Assembly (NCBI GenBank): GCA_964395715.1
Contig: CAYNAU010000005.1
Coordinates: 62,001-126,000 of the forward strand
Source: Porticoccus sp964395715
GTDB lineage: Bacteria > Pseudomonadota > Gammaproteobacteria > Pseudomonadales > Porticoccaceae
Length of the DNA stretch: 64,000 bases
Direction: 5' to 3'
A program made the position numbers and the translations under genes. Positions 45,070-54,514 of the stretch are shown piece by piece; within the stretch, counting starts at the first letter, position 1; each line of letters starts with the position of its first letter. Under the pieces are notes generated by a model that worked only from the letters and a program-made list of their open reading frames with translations, had not been told where the DNA came from and did no database searches.

Positions 45070-47628
45070 CTATCCTACCGCTTCTGTTACAAGCCCTTTT
45101 CTGTGTAGCTCATCTAGTATTACCTGAGAAAGCTTGAATTCATTGCCAGTCAAACCATGCAACCAAATACGAGCCTTAGAAACAGTTGGATTCGAGTCAG
45201 GGATTAAATTCTCAAGGACAGACGCGCTTATTCTAGAGAGCCCTAGCTCTATAAAAGCTTGGCCCGCCACTGATGAGACACCGAGTTCTAGCGCCAAAGG
45301 AAAATCATAAATTCCTTTAGATTTCTCCGTTAAACCTGCCTCATCTAATGCAAACCTTAATAGATCTATATAAGCCTTACCTAATTGCACATACTTAAAT
45401 CGTAATATATCTTCAACAAATTCGAACACGCCCCTTATCTGCGTATCGACTTTAACAGGCTTATTGCCATTGTTTTTCTTGGCATATTTAATCTGTTCAT
45501 CTATAAGCTGGGGGAGAGGTTTACCTCTCATCCATGCCAGCGCAGTCCCTGTAAGTTTATTTGCAAATTTAGATGTATTGTTACCAAGAATATATTTATT
45601 AATGCGACTAAATATTGCTACGTAATTTTGGTAAACATTATCTGTTGGATTTCTCGGTATCAATGATTCATAGTCTTCTTTAACAATTTTTTCTCTAAAT
45701 CGCTTAAGTAATCTAGCTTGGCCAAAAGGGTTTACTGTCCAGTTATTGGCAATAATCACATCAGGAAGATCTATTTCTTTAACCGCTTCTTTAGCTGTTT
45801 CCACTAATAGTTTGCATTTTTCCTCTGATAATCTACCTACAAGAGATCTTTTGACATACTTATCAATGGTATCTTTAGCTGATTTTGATAAAAGCAGACC
45901 AGATGCAGCATCAGTTGGACTATATGGTTGGAATGGTCGTTCTCCTTCGTTTTCACCGCGTAATTTAGAAAGAACTTCATCGTAATTATCTAGTATAGTT
46001 TTGCGAAATGATGGAACTATCGTGAATTTAGTCTTGTTTGTTAACGGTTGACTCTCCCAGTCTTCATAATCCACCAAAAATACATTCCCAACGATATCCT
46101 GCCCAAGCCTCCCAGCTCTGCCTGCAAAGTTCCACAAAGATGCAGAATCTAATTCGTCACCACGGCCTCGTGTTGGTGTATCAATAAACACGTTTCTTGC
46201 CGGCAAATTTACACCCTGAAATAACGTAGTAGTACAAACCAAATATTTAAGTTTTGATGTCTTAAAGGCTTCTTCCAATGCCTCTCTTAACAAGCTAGGC
46301 ATTTTCCCATAGTGAAAGCCTACGCCTTTAAGTACATGCTTAGCCAGCGAGTAATCCTTATGTACATGCTTCTTTATAAATTCTGACAGTTCTTTAAATG
46401 TTGCATCATCACCTTCTATATCAGATGCTATTTGCGCGGCCGTTGTTTCTGCATCGACAGGTCCAGTACCATATACGAGAGAACCACCCCCCATTCCTAA
46501 TTCTAATGACACTGCTGCCAACCGGGTTTTGGCATTTGCAAAACCGCGCTCCGACTCATAAGTCCCTAATGCAATTTTTTTGTCTTCAGCAAATAATGAG
46601 AGCTTAAGGGCTTTCGCGTTCTCTGCGACTGGTTGGACTATTATTCGATTTTGTACAACAGGAGTTAAATCTGTCTGCTCTATCTTTAGATCATCCATAT
46701 CTAAAGCTTGATTAAAAGCATCAAAACCGGTTGCACCTGGCGCTAAAAAGAGAAATCTAGAGTTATTACTTCTTGATCGTATTGTTTCCAAGCTATCTTG
46801 TAATATCATTCCCCTGGAGTTATCGCTAATAGCCTGCGCCTCATCAACAATCACAAGATCAAAGACACCATCCCAAATTGATAGCAATACCTGTAGCCGT
46901 TCTTGCGTCAAAACAAATATTTGCTTTTTCTTTGTATCTGGATCTAATGTTGGAATTGTTGAAACTCTAATATTATCTAGATTATTTTCGAGTCGTTGTG
47001 TTATTTTTCCAAATATCTCTGTAAGCAGCGCACGAGTTGGTGCAATAAACACAGCACAATAACTATTTTCTTCAATCGCTCGTTGACATAAATATTCTAA
47101 GATTACAAAAGACTTACCTGCTGAGGTTGGCGCTGAAATTGCTGTTGCAGATGACTTAGGTAAATTTATCCATACCTTATGTTGGAAGTCCGTGAGTGAA
47201 AACGCTTTGCTGGCGATCTGCACTGTATTCAGTGACTTTAGTATATTATTTCTTAAATAGTTCTCAAACGAGCCGTCTTTGATCTTCAAATCAGCGCTTA
47301 ATCTATCATGACCGGGGAAATTGCCCAGTTCTGATAAAATATTTAATGCAGCTTGCCTAGGGCGCATGTCATCAGATGCCAAAGAGGCATATAACGCCAT
47401 AGCCTGTGCCATTACTCTATCTGACTCTACAGACGACTGAGCAAAGATGGATGCTGATTGAATATGTCGTTTTACCGCATTTTCAAGTCCATCAGATATC
47501 ACGCTTGTGCCGTTATCGATTTTTGGAAACAAGCTAGCCATCCCTTTTGACCATACTGATTCCAAATCTACCCAGAACTCTGGATTTAACTTAATCCTCT
47601 CTGTCAAATCATTAGCGAACATGCTCAC
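45070..47628 (-). CDS. hamB: HamB-like SF2 helicase (Hachiman system)
   Basis: 852 residues, cytoplasmic. A superfamily 2 helicase with Walker A APTSAGKS (166-173), DEAQ box (262-265), motif III-like LAPGATG and motif VI FAGRAGRLGQ (501-510), the Ski2/HamB kind of arrangement, plus a long helical C terminus. In Hachiman, HamB loads and tracks on DNA and holds HamA, which is released on damage or phage infection. It overlaps hamA by 17 bases. GTG 47628 is used, and ATG 47622 is possible. The gene is markedly AT-rich. Confidence 0.8.
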   Translation of the reverse strand: MSMFANDLTERIKLNPEFWVDLESVWSKGMASLFPKIDNGTSVISDGLENAVKRHIQSASIFAQSSVESDRVMAQAMALYASLASDDMRPRQAALNILSELGNFPGHDRLSADLKIKDGSFENYLRNNILKSLNTVQIASKAFSLTDFQHKVWINLPKSSATAISAPTSAGKSFVILEYLCQRAIEENSYCAVFIAPTRALLTEIFGKITQRLENNLDNIRVSTIPTLDPDTKKKQIFVLTQERLQVLLSIWDGVFDLVIVDEAQAISDNSRGMILQDSLETIRSRSNNSRFLFLAPGATGFDAFNQALDMDDLKIEQTDLTPVVQNRIIVQPVAENAKALKLSLFAEDKKIALGTYESERGFANAKTRLAAVSLELGMGGGSLVYGTGPVDAETTAAQIASDIEGDDATFKELSEFIKKHVHKDYSLAKHVLKGVGFHYGKMPSLLREALEEAFKTSKLKYLVCTTTLFQGVNLPARNVFIDTPTRGRGDELDSASLWNFAGRAGRLGQDIVGNVFLVDYEDWESQPLTNKTKFTIVPSFRKTILDNYDEVLSKLRGENEGERPFQPYSPTDAASGLLLSKSAKDTIDKYVKRSLVGRLSEEKCKLLVETAKEAVKEIDLPDVIIANNWTVNPFGQARLLKRFREKIVKEDYESLIPRNPTDNVYQNYVAIFSRINKYILGNNTSKFANKLTGTALAWMRGKPLPQLIDEQIKYAKKNNGNKPVKVDTQIRGVFEFVEDILRFKYVQLGKAYIDLLRFALDEAGLTEKSKGIYDFPLALELGVSSVAGQAFIELGLSRISASVLENLIPDSNPTVSKARIWLHGLTGNEFKLSQVILDELHRKGLVTEAVG

Positions 47629-48610
47629 CAGACATTTCTCCTGCGAATAGTTTTTTTATTGTCTTAGTGCTAGGAACAGCAATATAGAATGCGCGGCTTT
47701 TACCTAGAGTTGCGCCACTTTTGACCAAATATTTTCGAACATACTCCTTCATGTCATCGTATTGTTTCAAATAATTGGCTCTAAAGTGATTTTCATGAAT
47801 ATCTAATGGCTGCTCATCATTAACTTCCAGCTTGTCTTCATATAGATTTTCGGAGTAAACAATAATACCTACAAATCTCTCACGTATTTTTTCGTTCTGG
47901 CTACTATATGGATCGAAATAATCTATCACTAGCTCTCTCTCTTCCCCTTCAAGCGCGTCAAGATTACTTAAATCACGAACAATCCTATACTCGTTGAGCT
48001 TGTGCTTTCTATCTTCTTCGAATTTTGCAGCAGAATCCGCGTATTGTTTCGCTCCACCACTAGCTTCGCTGGTCATTTTTGATTCGAGGTAATAAACAGT
48101 AAGAGTATTATCAGATTCAAATCTAGCATGTATGCCATCAAGCCCAAATACTGGCATTTCTGAATTTGTTTTTAATGCCATTTTTGCAGCTATTTGTGCT
48201 GCACTTAGATACTGCGATGCAACGCAAAAGGATATCAACTCACCTACTTCAGAGTATCGATTCTCACTCTGCTGACTCGGATTGGACGCGTTATAGGCAA
48301 TAAAAGACCTTCTTGCTTCGGAGAACAACTTCATATGTTGACTAGTATCAAGAATATTCCCATTTAAATCATAAATTTTAGCGCGTTTTTTTGCAGGCAA
48401 AGCATAATTTATCAACTGGTGGAAAATCACTTCCACTAACTCATTTTCTGAAGGCCTATCTTCTTTGAACTTCAAATACAATAAATCCACTTTTGGGGAA
48501 TCGGATGCGTTCGACTCTACTGCCAGACCAACCTGATTATTAAAATCAGATTGAGTTATTAGCAACTTTGCAAGCGTGACTTTATTGTTACTATCTTCCG
48601 CCAACTTCAA
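47612..48610 (-). CDS. hamA: HamA-like nuclease (DUF1837, Hachiman system)
   Basis: 332 residues. The C-terminal domain is DUF1837: RYSEVGELISFCVASQYL (119-136), then GLDGIH with Asp158, and YYLESKM with Glu176 and Lys178, the D...ExK core of a PD-(D/E)xK nuclease. HamA is the effector of Hachiman and degrades DNA. The start is unusual: TTG at 48610 overlaps the previous stop (TTGA), but AAGGA is better placed for a TTG two codons later (48604). The next gene is the HamB helicase, supporting the assignment. Confidence 0.8.
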   Translation of the reverse strand: MKLAEDSNNKVTLAKLLITQSDFNNQVGLAVESNASDSPKVDLLYLKFKEDRPSENELVEVIFHQLINYALPAKKRAKIYDLNGNILDTSQHMKLFSEARRSFIAYNASNPSQQSENRYSEVGELISFCVASQYLSAAQIAAKMALKTNSEMPVFGLDGIHARFESDNTLTVYYLESKMTSEASGGAKQYADSAAKFEEDRKHKLNEYRIVRDLSNLDALEGEERELVIDYFDPYSSQNEKIRERFVGIIVYSENLYEDKLEVNDEQPLDIHENHFRANYLKQYDDMKEYVRKYLVKSGATLGKSRAFYIAVPSTKTIKKLFAGEMSGEHVR

Positions 48611-49113
48611 TATCCTTGTACGTCTAGCTGAATAAGTTGTTTTATAAATTTGTTCGCTTGAGAAAAATTAGTCAATTGGTCTTGAAGATAGTATTGCCAC
48701 TTCTCACCGTGAAATAGATTATTTCTCAGTCGATAAATAACAATTAGGCAACCAATTACCTTGACTAATTTTGACACACCTTCGTTTCTTAAGGTTTCTA
48801 ACACTTCTTCTGTATTATTATGTACGTCCAGATTTAATCCGTAATAATAATCAGTTACATCACCACCTTTAAAATAACGATTTCTTAAATATCCAACATA
48901 CTGATCAACCTCTAATATTTCTAAACCACCCTGCTCTTCGAGTTGCTGCACGTAGTTACGGATTCGAGGCAAATCACAACGCCTATTCATTACTTTTCCC
49001 TCAAAGAGACTCCAGAGAAAAGAAAAATCATCGATTGCGTCTCGCTCCTCTGATGACAGATTTGCAAAGCCTGGCACCTTTATTGACAACCACTCTAATG
49101 TCTCCGGAGTCAT
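48607..49113 (-). CDS. HEPN-like protein coupled to Hachiman genes
   Basis: 168 residues, mostly helical. Near the C terminus IYRLRNNLFHGEKW contains R130-N-N-L-F-H135, an R-x4-H motif typical of HEPN ribonucleases and of Apea-like HEPN proteins (RNNLFHG). The rest shows no other known domain. It stands 12 bases after hsdS and shares 4 bases with hamA, so it is translated with it. HEPN proteins often cut RNA as toxins or defence effectors. An RNase, sensor or regulator of HamAB is inference, and no direct evidence of activity exists. Confidence 0.6.
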   Translation of the reverse strand: MTPETLEWLSIKVPGFANLSSEERDAIDDFSFLWSLFEGKVMNRRCDLPRIRNYVQQLEEQGGLEILEVDQYVGYLRNRYFKGGDVTDYYYGLNLDVHNNTEEVLETLRNEGVSKLVKVIGCLIVIYRLRNNLFHGEKWQYYLQDQLTNFSQANKFIKQLIQLDVQGY

Positions 49114-49125
49114 TTCCTAAACCCT

Positions 49126-50598
49126 TTAGACCTTTCCTGAAAAAGCAGAAGCCAATATGGACTGTTTGCTCTTTTCTACGTTTAAGAACTGGGAATCGAT
49201 ATCTTTTTCAAGTCTGTTTATTTTATCTAGATTGTCTTCAATTAGTTCGACAAGTAAGTCCTGCTCTTTTCTGCACGGCAATGGGATGCATATATTTTTC
49301 AAACTGACTTTATCTATAGTTGGGTTCCCCACGCCTTTGACGCGCCTCGATATTTGTAATGAACCTAACCCGCTTTTTAATACGTAGTAAATATATTTGT
49401 TATTTACATACTTATTTAACCTCAACATAAATAGATTCATTCCCAGCGTGGTCGGCATTGTGGGTTTAGGCATGAAATAAACCCTACCCGCATTGCCAAT
49501 CTTCCCTACTACTAATTCACCACCATATAGCTTTGACTTCCAAAGTTTCAGATAAGCTTCTTCTGATACATATTTTAGGTCATTTACAAAATCTTCTTTT
49601 TCAAAGTTCTTTGACCGAATGTATATCGAATAGCTAGGCTCATCTTGCAAAACAACATATTCTTTCAAAACCTTATAACTACCATTAGCATGATAGTCGG
49701 TCAGAAGATCCGTAACCGTATCGAGACTTACCTGCGCCCACTCAGTCGGTAATTCAATATCATCATCGAAATCAAAATCGAGCGGCTCTTTATATCTTTT
49801 CTTCCAATTTACATTTTTTGGAATTTTGTTAGTAATTCTATGTTTCTCAGACTCAAATTCTTCCCATTTCTGACGGCGTTCTTTAAGGATGCGTTCAAGT
49901 AGTTCGGAGGCAGGTTCGAGTTTATCTTTATTTACTTCGCGCCATTCTTTGGTGAGTTCGCCGGTTACGGCGGCTTTGAGGATGGATTGTCGGTATTGCT
50001 TGAGGAGTTGTTTGGCTTTTTTTAGGGCTTCGATGCCGGCGTCGATATGGGAGAAGAGTTCTTCGATTTTGGCGACAATGCGCTTTTGTTGTTCGGATGG
50101 CGCAACCCACAACGGTAAATCTTTTAATTTGCCAGTCGAAACGTTCGAAATGTTTGTAGTCGTCGAAGCTCTTGAGCGGATTTCTTTTACAACCCTATGA
50201 CTACGAAGCTGATAGAAAAAGAACTTTGGATCGGAACCTTCACGAGCCCGCAACATCGTTATGAAAGCCCCCAAAGTAGCTTTCTCATGGACCGCTCGTA
50301 CAAGTGATACTTTCCCAACCAATTCATAACTATTCGCATTTGACATTAGAATGTCGTTTTCTCGTATGAACTGTTCTTCTCTCTTTACGAAATCTTCAGG
50401 CACCCACCAAAGATCACCCCAATCTACATTCTCTTGTACATTTGCAGTACGCAAACATACGACCGTGTTTTTACCAGGTTCCTTTAACTTTTCATTACTC
50501 TTAAATGAAATACCACGAATGACTTCAAGTACGTCCTCAAGATCGCGCTCTTCCCAGCCTTCAGGTAATTCATTGATTTTTTCTAATACTGCGCTCAT
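49126..50598 (-). CDS. hsdS: Type I restriction-modification specificity subunit
   Basis: 490 residues with two target-recognition domains (about 10-165 and 280-430) separated by the central conserved coiled region (QQKRIVAKIEELFSHIDAGI) and closed by a distal repeat of it (LLVELIEDNLDKINRLEKDI). It determines the methylated and restricted DNA site. The start overlaps hsdR by 4 bases. The recognition domains are AT-rich while the central helix is more GC-rich, as in mosaic specificity genes. It looks complete. Confidence 0.95.
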   Translation of the reverse strand: MSAVLEKINELPEGWEERDLEDVLEVIRGISFKSNEKLKEPGKNTVVCLRTANVQENVDWGDLWWVPEDFVKREEQFIRENDILMSNANSYELVGKVSLVRAVHEKATLGAFITMLRAREGSDPKFFFYQLRSHRVVKEIRSRASTTTNISNVSTGKLKDLPLWVAPSEQQKRIVAKIEELFSHIDAGIEALKKAKQLLKQYRQSILKAAVTGELTKEWREVNKDKLEPASELLERILKERRQKWEEFESEKHRITNKIPKNVNWKKRYKEPLDFDFDDDIELPTEWAQVSLDTVTDLLTDYHANGSYKVLKEYVVLQDEPSYSIYIRSKNFEKEDFVNDLKYVSEEAYLKLWKSKLYGGELVVGKIGNAGRVYFMPKPTMPTTLGMNLFMLRLNKYVNNKYIYYVLKSGLGSLQISRRVKGVGNPTIDKVSLKNICIPLPCRKEQDLLVELIEDNLDKINRLEKDIDSQFLNVEKSKQSILASAFSGKV

Positions 50599-53399
50599 GC
50601 AATCAAATATCCGTTCAGTTCTTGTATTAACTTATCTAAATCTTTCCCAAACAGTTCCCTCGCTTTTAACAACCCACCCTCCTGGTTAAAGGGGATGTAA
50701 TTAAAGTCGTCTACCGTCATTTCGGCATTTTGGGCGATTTGGTCTTTTATTTTTTTGAGCCAGGCGAGTTGCTCTGGCTGGAAGGTTTTGCCTTGTTGTT
50801 TTAGCCAGTTGTCAAAGCGGTTGTTGACCAACTCGGTAAAGGGTTCGAGCACGTCGCTGAGGCCGGTGGAAAAACGAATGAGGCTGACGATGTTGGTTAG
50901 CAGTTCTTTGGGCGGTACGCCTTTGACTTTGTTCTTTTCCAACTGCTCGTAGGCCTTCCACACTTCTATCGGCGCGAGATTATACGGCGGTTGCTGGATT
51001 TCTTCTGCCAGCTTTTCGATTTGCTCGTAACTCAGGTGGCGCTTTTGGTAGGGCTGCTGGTAGATGAGCTGGATGGCGTCGAGTTCGTTTTTGTGGTCCT
51101 GGATAAACTGTTGCCAGTTCTGGATGAGGACTTCGGCTTTTTCTTCATCGTAACCGGCGCTGAGCAGGGTGTCGGCGCTGTCGTCGATGAGTTGGTCGGT
51201 TTCTTTGCGGTATTCTTCCAGTAGTTCGCGCAGGTCTGGGTTGTGGAAGGGTTTGATTAGGATATCGGCCTTGGGCTTAAACGCTTCCTGTATTTGTTTC
51301 TCATCTGGTTGTTCGGTTTTGGCGTGTATTTTTGCTGCTTCAATCAGATGATCCTCATTCGTTGCATGGATGAGCTCACCAGCGATGAGCGCTAATGGTT
51401 TACCGGAGAGTTCACTGATGCGTTTGCGTTGCTGGTCGTTGAGTTTGAGGTCGAGCCGAATCATGCGATTGCCCAGGGCGCGCAGGGTGTCGGAGTGGCG
51501 ATCGCCGCGGGCGACTTGTTCCATGAGTTTGGCGGTGGAGACGCTGGGTTTGGTTTCCAGTGATTTGGTTTCGGTTTTGTCGGTTTCGGTGACGCCGACG
51601 CAATCGACCAGGACAAAGCGGCTTTTGCCGGGGGCATCGGGGGTGACTTTGTGCAGTTCGTCGCGGCTGATGACGCGGGTGCCGCGGCCTTTCATTTGTT
51701 CGTAGTAGGCCTGGCTTTTGACATCGCGCATGAACATGACGCATTCCAGTGGCCGGATGTCGGTGCCGGTGGCAATCATGTCGACGGTGACGGCGATGCG
51801 AAATTGCGGATCGGTGCGGAAGGCCTTGATGGATTCTTCGGCTTCGCGTTTGCCTACCTTGTAGGTGATCTTTTTACTGAATTGATTCGATTCATCGAAG
51901 ACTTCGCGCACGGCATCGACGATGCGGTCGCAGTGGTCGTCGTCTTTGGCGAAGATGAGGGTTTTGGGGACCCATTCCATCTTTCTTTCTGTATGCGCTT
52001 TCTCGCTTCCTTGCCATTTGCGATGGGGGAAACATTCGGGCAAGCAATTATTTTTAAAGGCCTGGATGACGGTGCGAATTTGGTTGGGGGCCAGAACGCT
52101 GCGGTCGAGTTGTTGGGCGAGCCAGTCTTCTTGCTGGTCGAGCACTTCGAGGCGTTTTTGTTTGGTGAGGCGATCGCGGATTTCGACGGCGGTGCCGGCT
52201 TCGATGGTGTTGCCCTGTTCGGTGAGCTCGGTTTTGATGCGGTAGATGTCGTAGCCCACATTGACCTTGTCGACCACGGCGTCTTCGTGGGTGTATTCGG
52301 AGACGAGGTTTTGATTGAAAAAGCCGATGGTCTTTTTGGTGGGTGTGGCGGTGAGGCCAATGAGGAAGGCATCGAAGTATTCGAGCACCTGGCGCCAGAG
52401 GTTGTAGATGGAGCGGTGGCATTCGTCGATGATGATGACATCGAACTCTTCGATGGGGATGTCGGGATTGTAGCTGACCGGCCTTGGTTCTTTGCTGACG
52501 GTGCTTGATTCGACTTCGAAGCCGGAGTGTTCGTCGGCTTCGTCATCCAGCTCTTGCCCGGTGAGCTGTGAATACATGCGCTGGATGGTGGAGATAGTGA
52601 CCTTGGTCGCGTCGGGGATGCCGGCGCGGCCGAGGATGTTGACGTTGTAGTGTTGGGTGAATTTGCGGCCATCGTTGGGAATGACGAATTGTTCAAATTC
52701 ATCCTTGGCATTGGTGGCGAGGTTGCCACGGTCTACCAGGAACAAGGCGCGTTTGATTTTGGCGAACTTGGCCAGGCGATAGACCTGGGTGACGGCGGTG
52801 TAGGTTTTGCCGGATCCGGTGGCCATTTGTAATAGTGCGCGGGGTTTGGCGGCTTTTAGGGATTCTTCGATGCCCTGGATGGCGTCGATCTGGCAAGCAC
52901 GCAGGTCTTTGGTGATCAGTTCAGGAAGGTCGTTCTGTAGGCGGGTTCTTAATGTTTCACCCTCTTCCAGCCATGACTTGAGGGTTTCGGGCTTGTGGAA
53001 GTGAAATACATATCTTGAACGCGGATGTGGGTCTCTCTCGTCCCTGAATCTTATTTCATGATTTGTGGCTTCATACAGAAATGGCAGAGGTTGATCGTCT
53101 GAGACCCAACGCTCTATGTGCTTTGTGTTTGAAGCGGCGTAACGAGCGGATTGCTCAGCCACATGGCCTAACTCAGCGCCTTCACGTTTTGCCTCAATAA
53201 TGCCGCAGGCCTTGCCATCAATAAACAGCATGTAGTCGGCGGGACCGGTATCGGTGTCCATCTCACGGACTGCCACACCAAGGGATTCATAGAGGTTCAG
53301 GCGGCTTTTGTCCTGAATCACCCATCCGGCAGCAATGAGCTTCGTATCAATTTCTTCTCGGGTTTCAGCTTCCAGCTTATCGGTTGGGGGTGGCGTCAT
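50595..53399 (-). CDS. hsdR: Type I restriction endonuclease subunit
   Basis: 934 residues from ATG 53399, with AAGGA upstream (a longer reading to 53459 is unlikely). It cuts DNA after ATP-driven translocation. The nuclease core is GPADYMLFIDGKACGIIEAKR (Asp, Glu, Lys). The helicase motor has ATGSGKTYTA, DECHRS and TATP. The EcoEI-type C-terminal domain is present. It leads the minus-strand operon, overlapping hsdS by 4 bases. Confidence 0.95.
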   Translation of the reverse strand: MTPPPTDKLEAETREEIDTKLIAAGWVIQDKSRLNLYESLGVAVREMDTDTGPADYMLFIDGKACGIIEAKREGAELGHVAEQSARYAASNTKHIERWVSDDQPLPFLYEATNHEIRFRDERDPHPRSRYVFHFHKPETLKSWLEEGETLRTRLQNDLPELITKDLRACQIDAIQGIEESLKAAKPRALLQMATGSGKTYTAVTQVYRLAKFAKIKRALFLVDRGNLATNAKDEFEQFVIPNDGRKFTQHYNVNILGRAGIPDATKVTISTIQRMYSQLTGQELDDEADEHSGFEVESSTVSKEPRPVSYNPDIPIEEFDVIIIDECHRSIYNLWRQVLEYFDAFLIGLTATPTKKTIGFFNQNLVSEYTHEDAVVDKVNVGYDIYRIKTELTEQGNTIEAGTAVEIRDRLTKQKRLEVLDQQEDWLAQQLDRSVLAPNQIRTVIQAFKNNCLPECFPHRKWQGSEKAHTERKMEWVPKTLIFAKDDDHCDRIVDAVREVFDESNQFSKKITYKVGKREAEESIKAFRTDPQFRIAVTVDMIATGTDIRPLECVMFMRDVKSQAYYEQMKGRGTRVISRDELHKVTPDAPGKSRFVLVDCVGVTETDKTETKSLETKPSVSTAKLMEQVARGDRHSDTLRALGNRMIRLDLKLNDQQRKRISELSGKPLALIAGELIHATNEDHLIEAAKIHAKTEQPDEKQIQEAFKPKADILIKPFHNPDLRELLEEYRKETDQLIDDSADTLLSAGYDEEKAEVLIQNWQQFIQDHKNELDAIQLIYQQPYQKRHLSYEQIEKLAEEIQQPPYNLAPIEVWKAYEQLEKNKVKGVPPKELLTNIVSLIRFSTGLSDVLEPFTELVNNRFDNWLKQQGKTFQPEQLAWLKKIKDQIAQNAEMTVDDFNYIPFNQEGGLLKARELFGKDLDKLIQELNGYLIA

Positions 53400-53615
53400 C
53401 AGCAAAACTTCCTTTTTTATAGATGGGGCCATTCTAGGGGCACCATTTTCACCAATCAAAGCGCCCTTACTCTGAGCTCAATACATTAACTGAAATTCAT
53501 GTCGACATTAACAGAACCACTCCGTAAGTAACTAGGGGTCTCGTCAGGTTAATGTTATACAGTCTACGCTAATGAACCGAAACCTCAGCCCCATAACCTT
53601 TCGGATATCTTGAAC

Positions 53616-54155
53616 TCAAACAGAGGCAGTTTTGCCTTCGTCATTTCTAGTTGGTTTTTCTTTAAACCCCTCTCTGACAGTTTGACTCGCATTCTTCAAC
53701 AACAAGTCAATATGATTTTCTACCACCTTACGCTGCTTAGCATTTAAGCCTGCTTCCGCCTCAAGTACATCGGGAATTATCAAGAGAACTTCCCTCACTG
53801 TCCTTAATAGTCTAGCTATGTTGTACTCCACATCGTCTGCTTCTAACAGTTGGCCACGCGACTTCTTCAATTTATCTTCCTCCAAACTTGATTGAATACG
53901 CGCTTTCTCTGCGCTCCAGAATTGCTGCCGCTCAAGAGGTGACAGCATTGATGGGTCAAGATTGCCCCAATTTTGGCAAGACTTGGATTTCAGTAGGATC
54001 TTTGCAACCTCTGGCACGGTATAGAGTTTCACCCCACCCCTTTCAACCACGGGATCAATTCCTGCCTGCTTAATACGTTTGGAAACAGTCTGGCGATAAA
54101 TACCAAAATGGTCTGCAAACCAATTAATGTTGTATGCCAGTATCTCAGATACCAT
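53616..54155 (-). CDS. DUF1441-like, phage terminase small-subunit-like protein
   Basis: 179 residues. The N-terminal helix-turn-helix (NINWFADHFGIYRQTVSKRIKQAG) is followed by a charged coil (about 80-115) and helical C terminus, the layout of DUF1441/Nu1-like DNA-packaging proteins. No large terminase is present in the island. A satellite could use it to redirect packaging of a helper phage, or it may be a remnant. It lies upstream of hsdR on the same strand with a 216-base gap. Confidence 0.65.
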   Translation of the reverse strand: MVSEILAYNINWFADHFGIYRQTVSKRIKQAGIDPVVERGGVKLYTVPEVAKILLKSKSCQNWGNLDPSMLSPLERQQFWSAEKARIQSSLEEDKLKKSRGQLLEADDVEYNIARLLRTVREVLLIIPDVLEAEAGLNAKQRKVVENHIDLLLKNASQTVREGFKEKPTRNDEGKTASV

Positions 54156-54514
54156 TATTTCACCTCACTCAACATGTCGATGATGAAGACACTTACAATT
54201 CTTTATCATGACCACACAACCTCGATCTTGGAACATCCCCTGCTGGATGTGCCTTCCACAGAAGATTACCTACCATGATGATGAGGCTCCCTTTACTAAA
54301 AAAATTTCTTTCTCCCCGCGCTCAGCGCCACCCCCGTAAGAAGAAAAGAGCCAGGAAGGACCCCAGAGTTCCGGTGGTCGTGGGTGGTGTATATATCGGC
54401 ATTTCGTTTTTCATGTTTGGTCCTCAACGTTCGGTTTTTTGCTACTGGTGATGGTATTACTAAGAAGGTGAACGTTTTCCGTAATAGGTGGGCAAGCGAA
54501 AATAGTCATTTTCG
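54156..54514. other. Island intergenic stretch without a clear gene
   Basis: 359 bases. It holds a perfect 7-bp inverted repeat CGAAAAT (54497-54503) with ATTTTCG (54508-54514) directly after the stop of the next gene, probably a 3' hairpin. A plus-strand reading of 58 codons (54275-54451) lacks a ribosome site and is not called. Confidence 0.5.

Noticed and set aside
51651..52508. 285-codon plus-strand frame opposite hsdR
   Set aside because: The low-complexity Val/Asp/Gly sequence mirrors the helicase codons, with no ribosome site or domain.
54275..54451. 58-codon plus-strand frame beginning ATG-ATG-ATG, basic then hydrophobic
   Set aside because: No ribosome site, opposite orientation to all neighbours, no recognisable family. 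Left uncalled.
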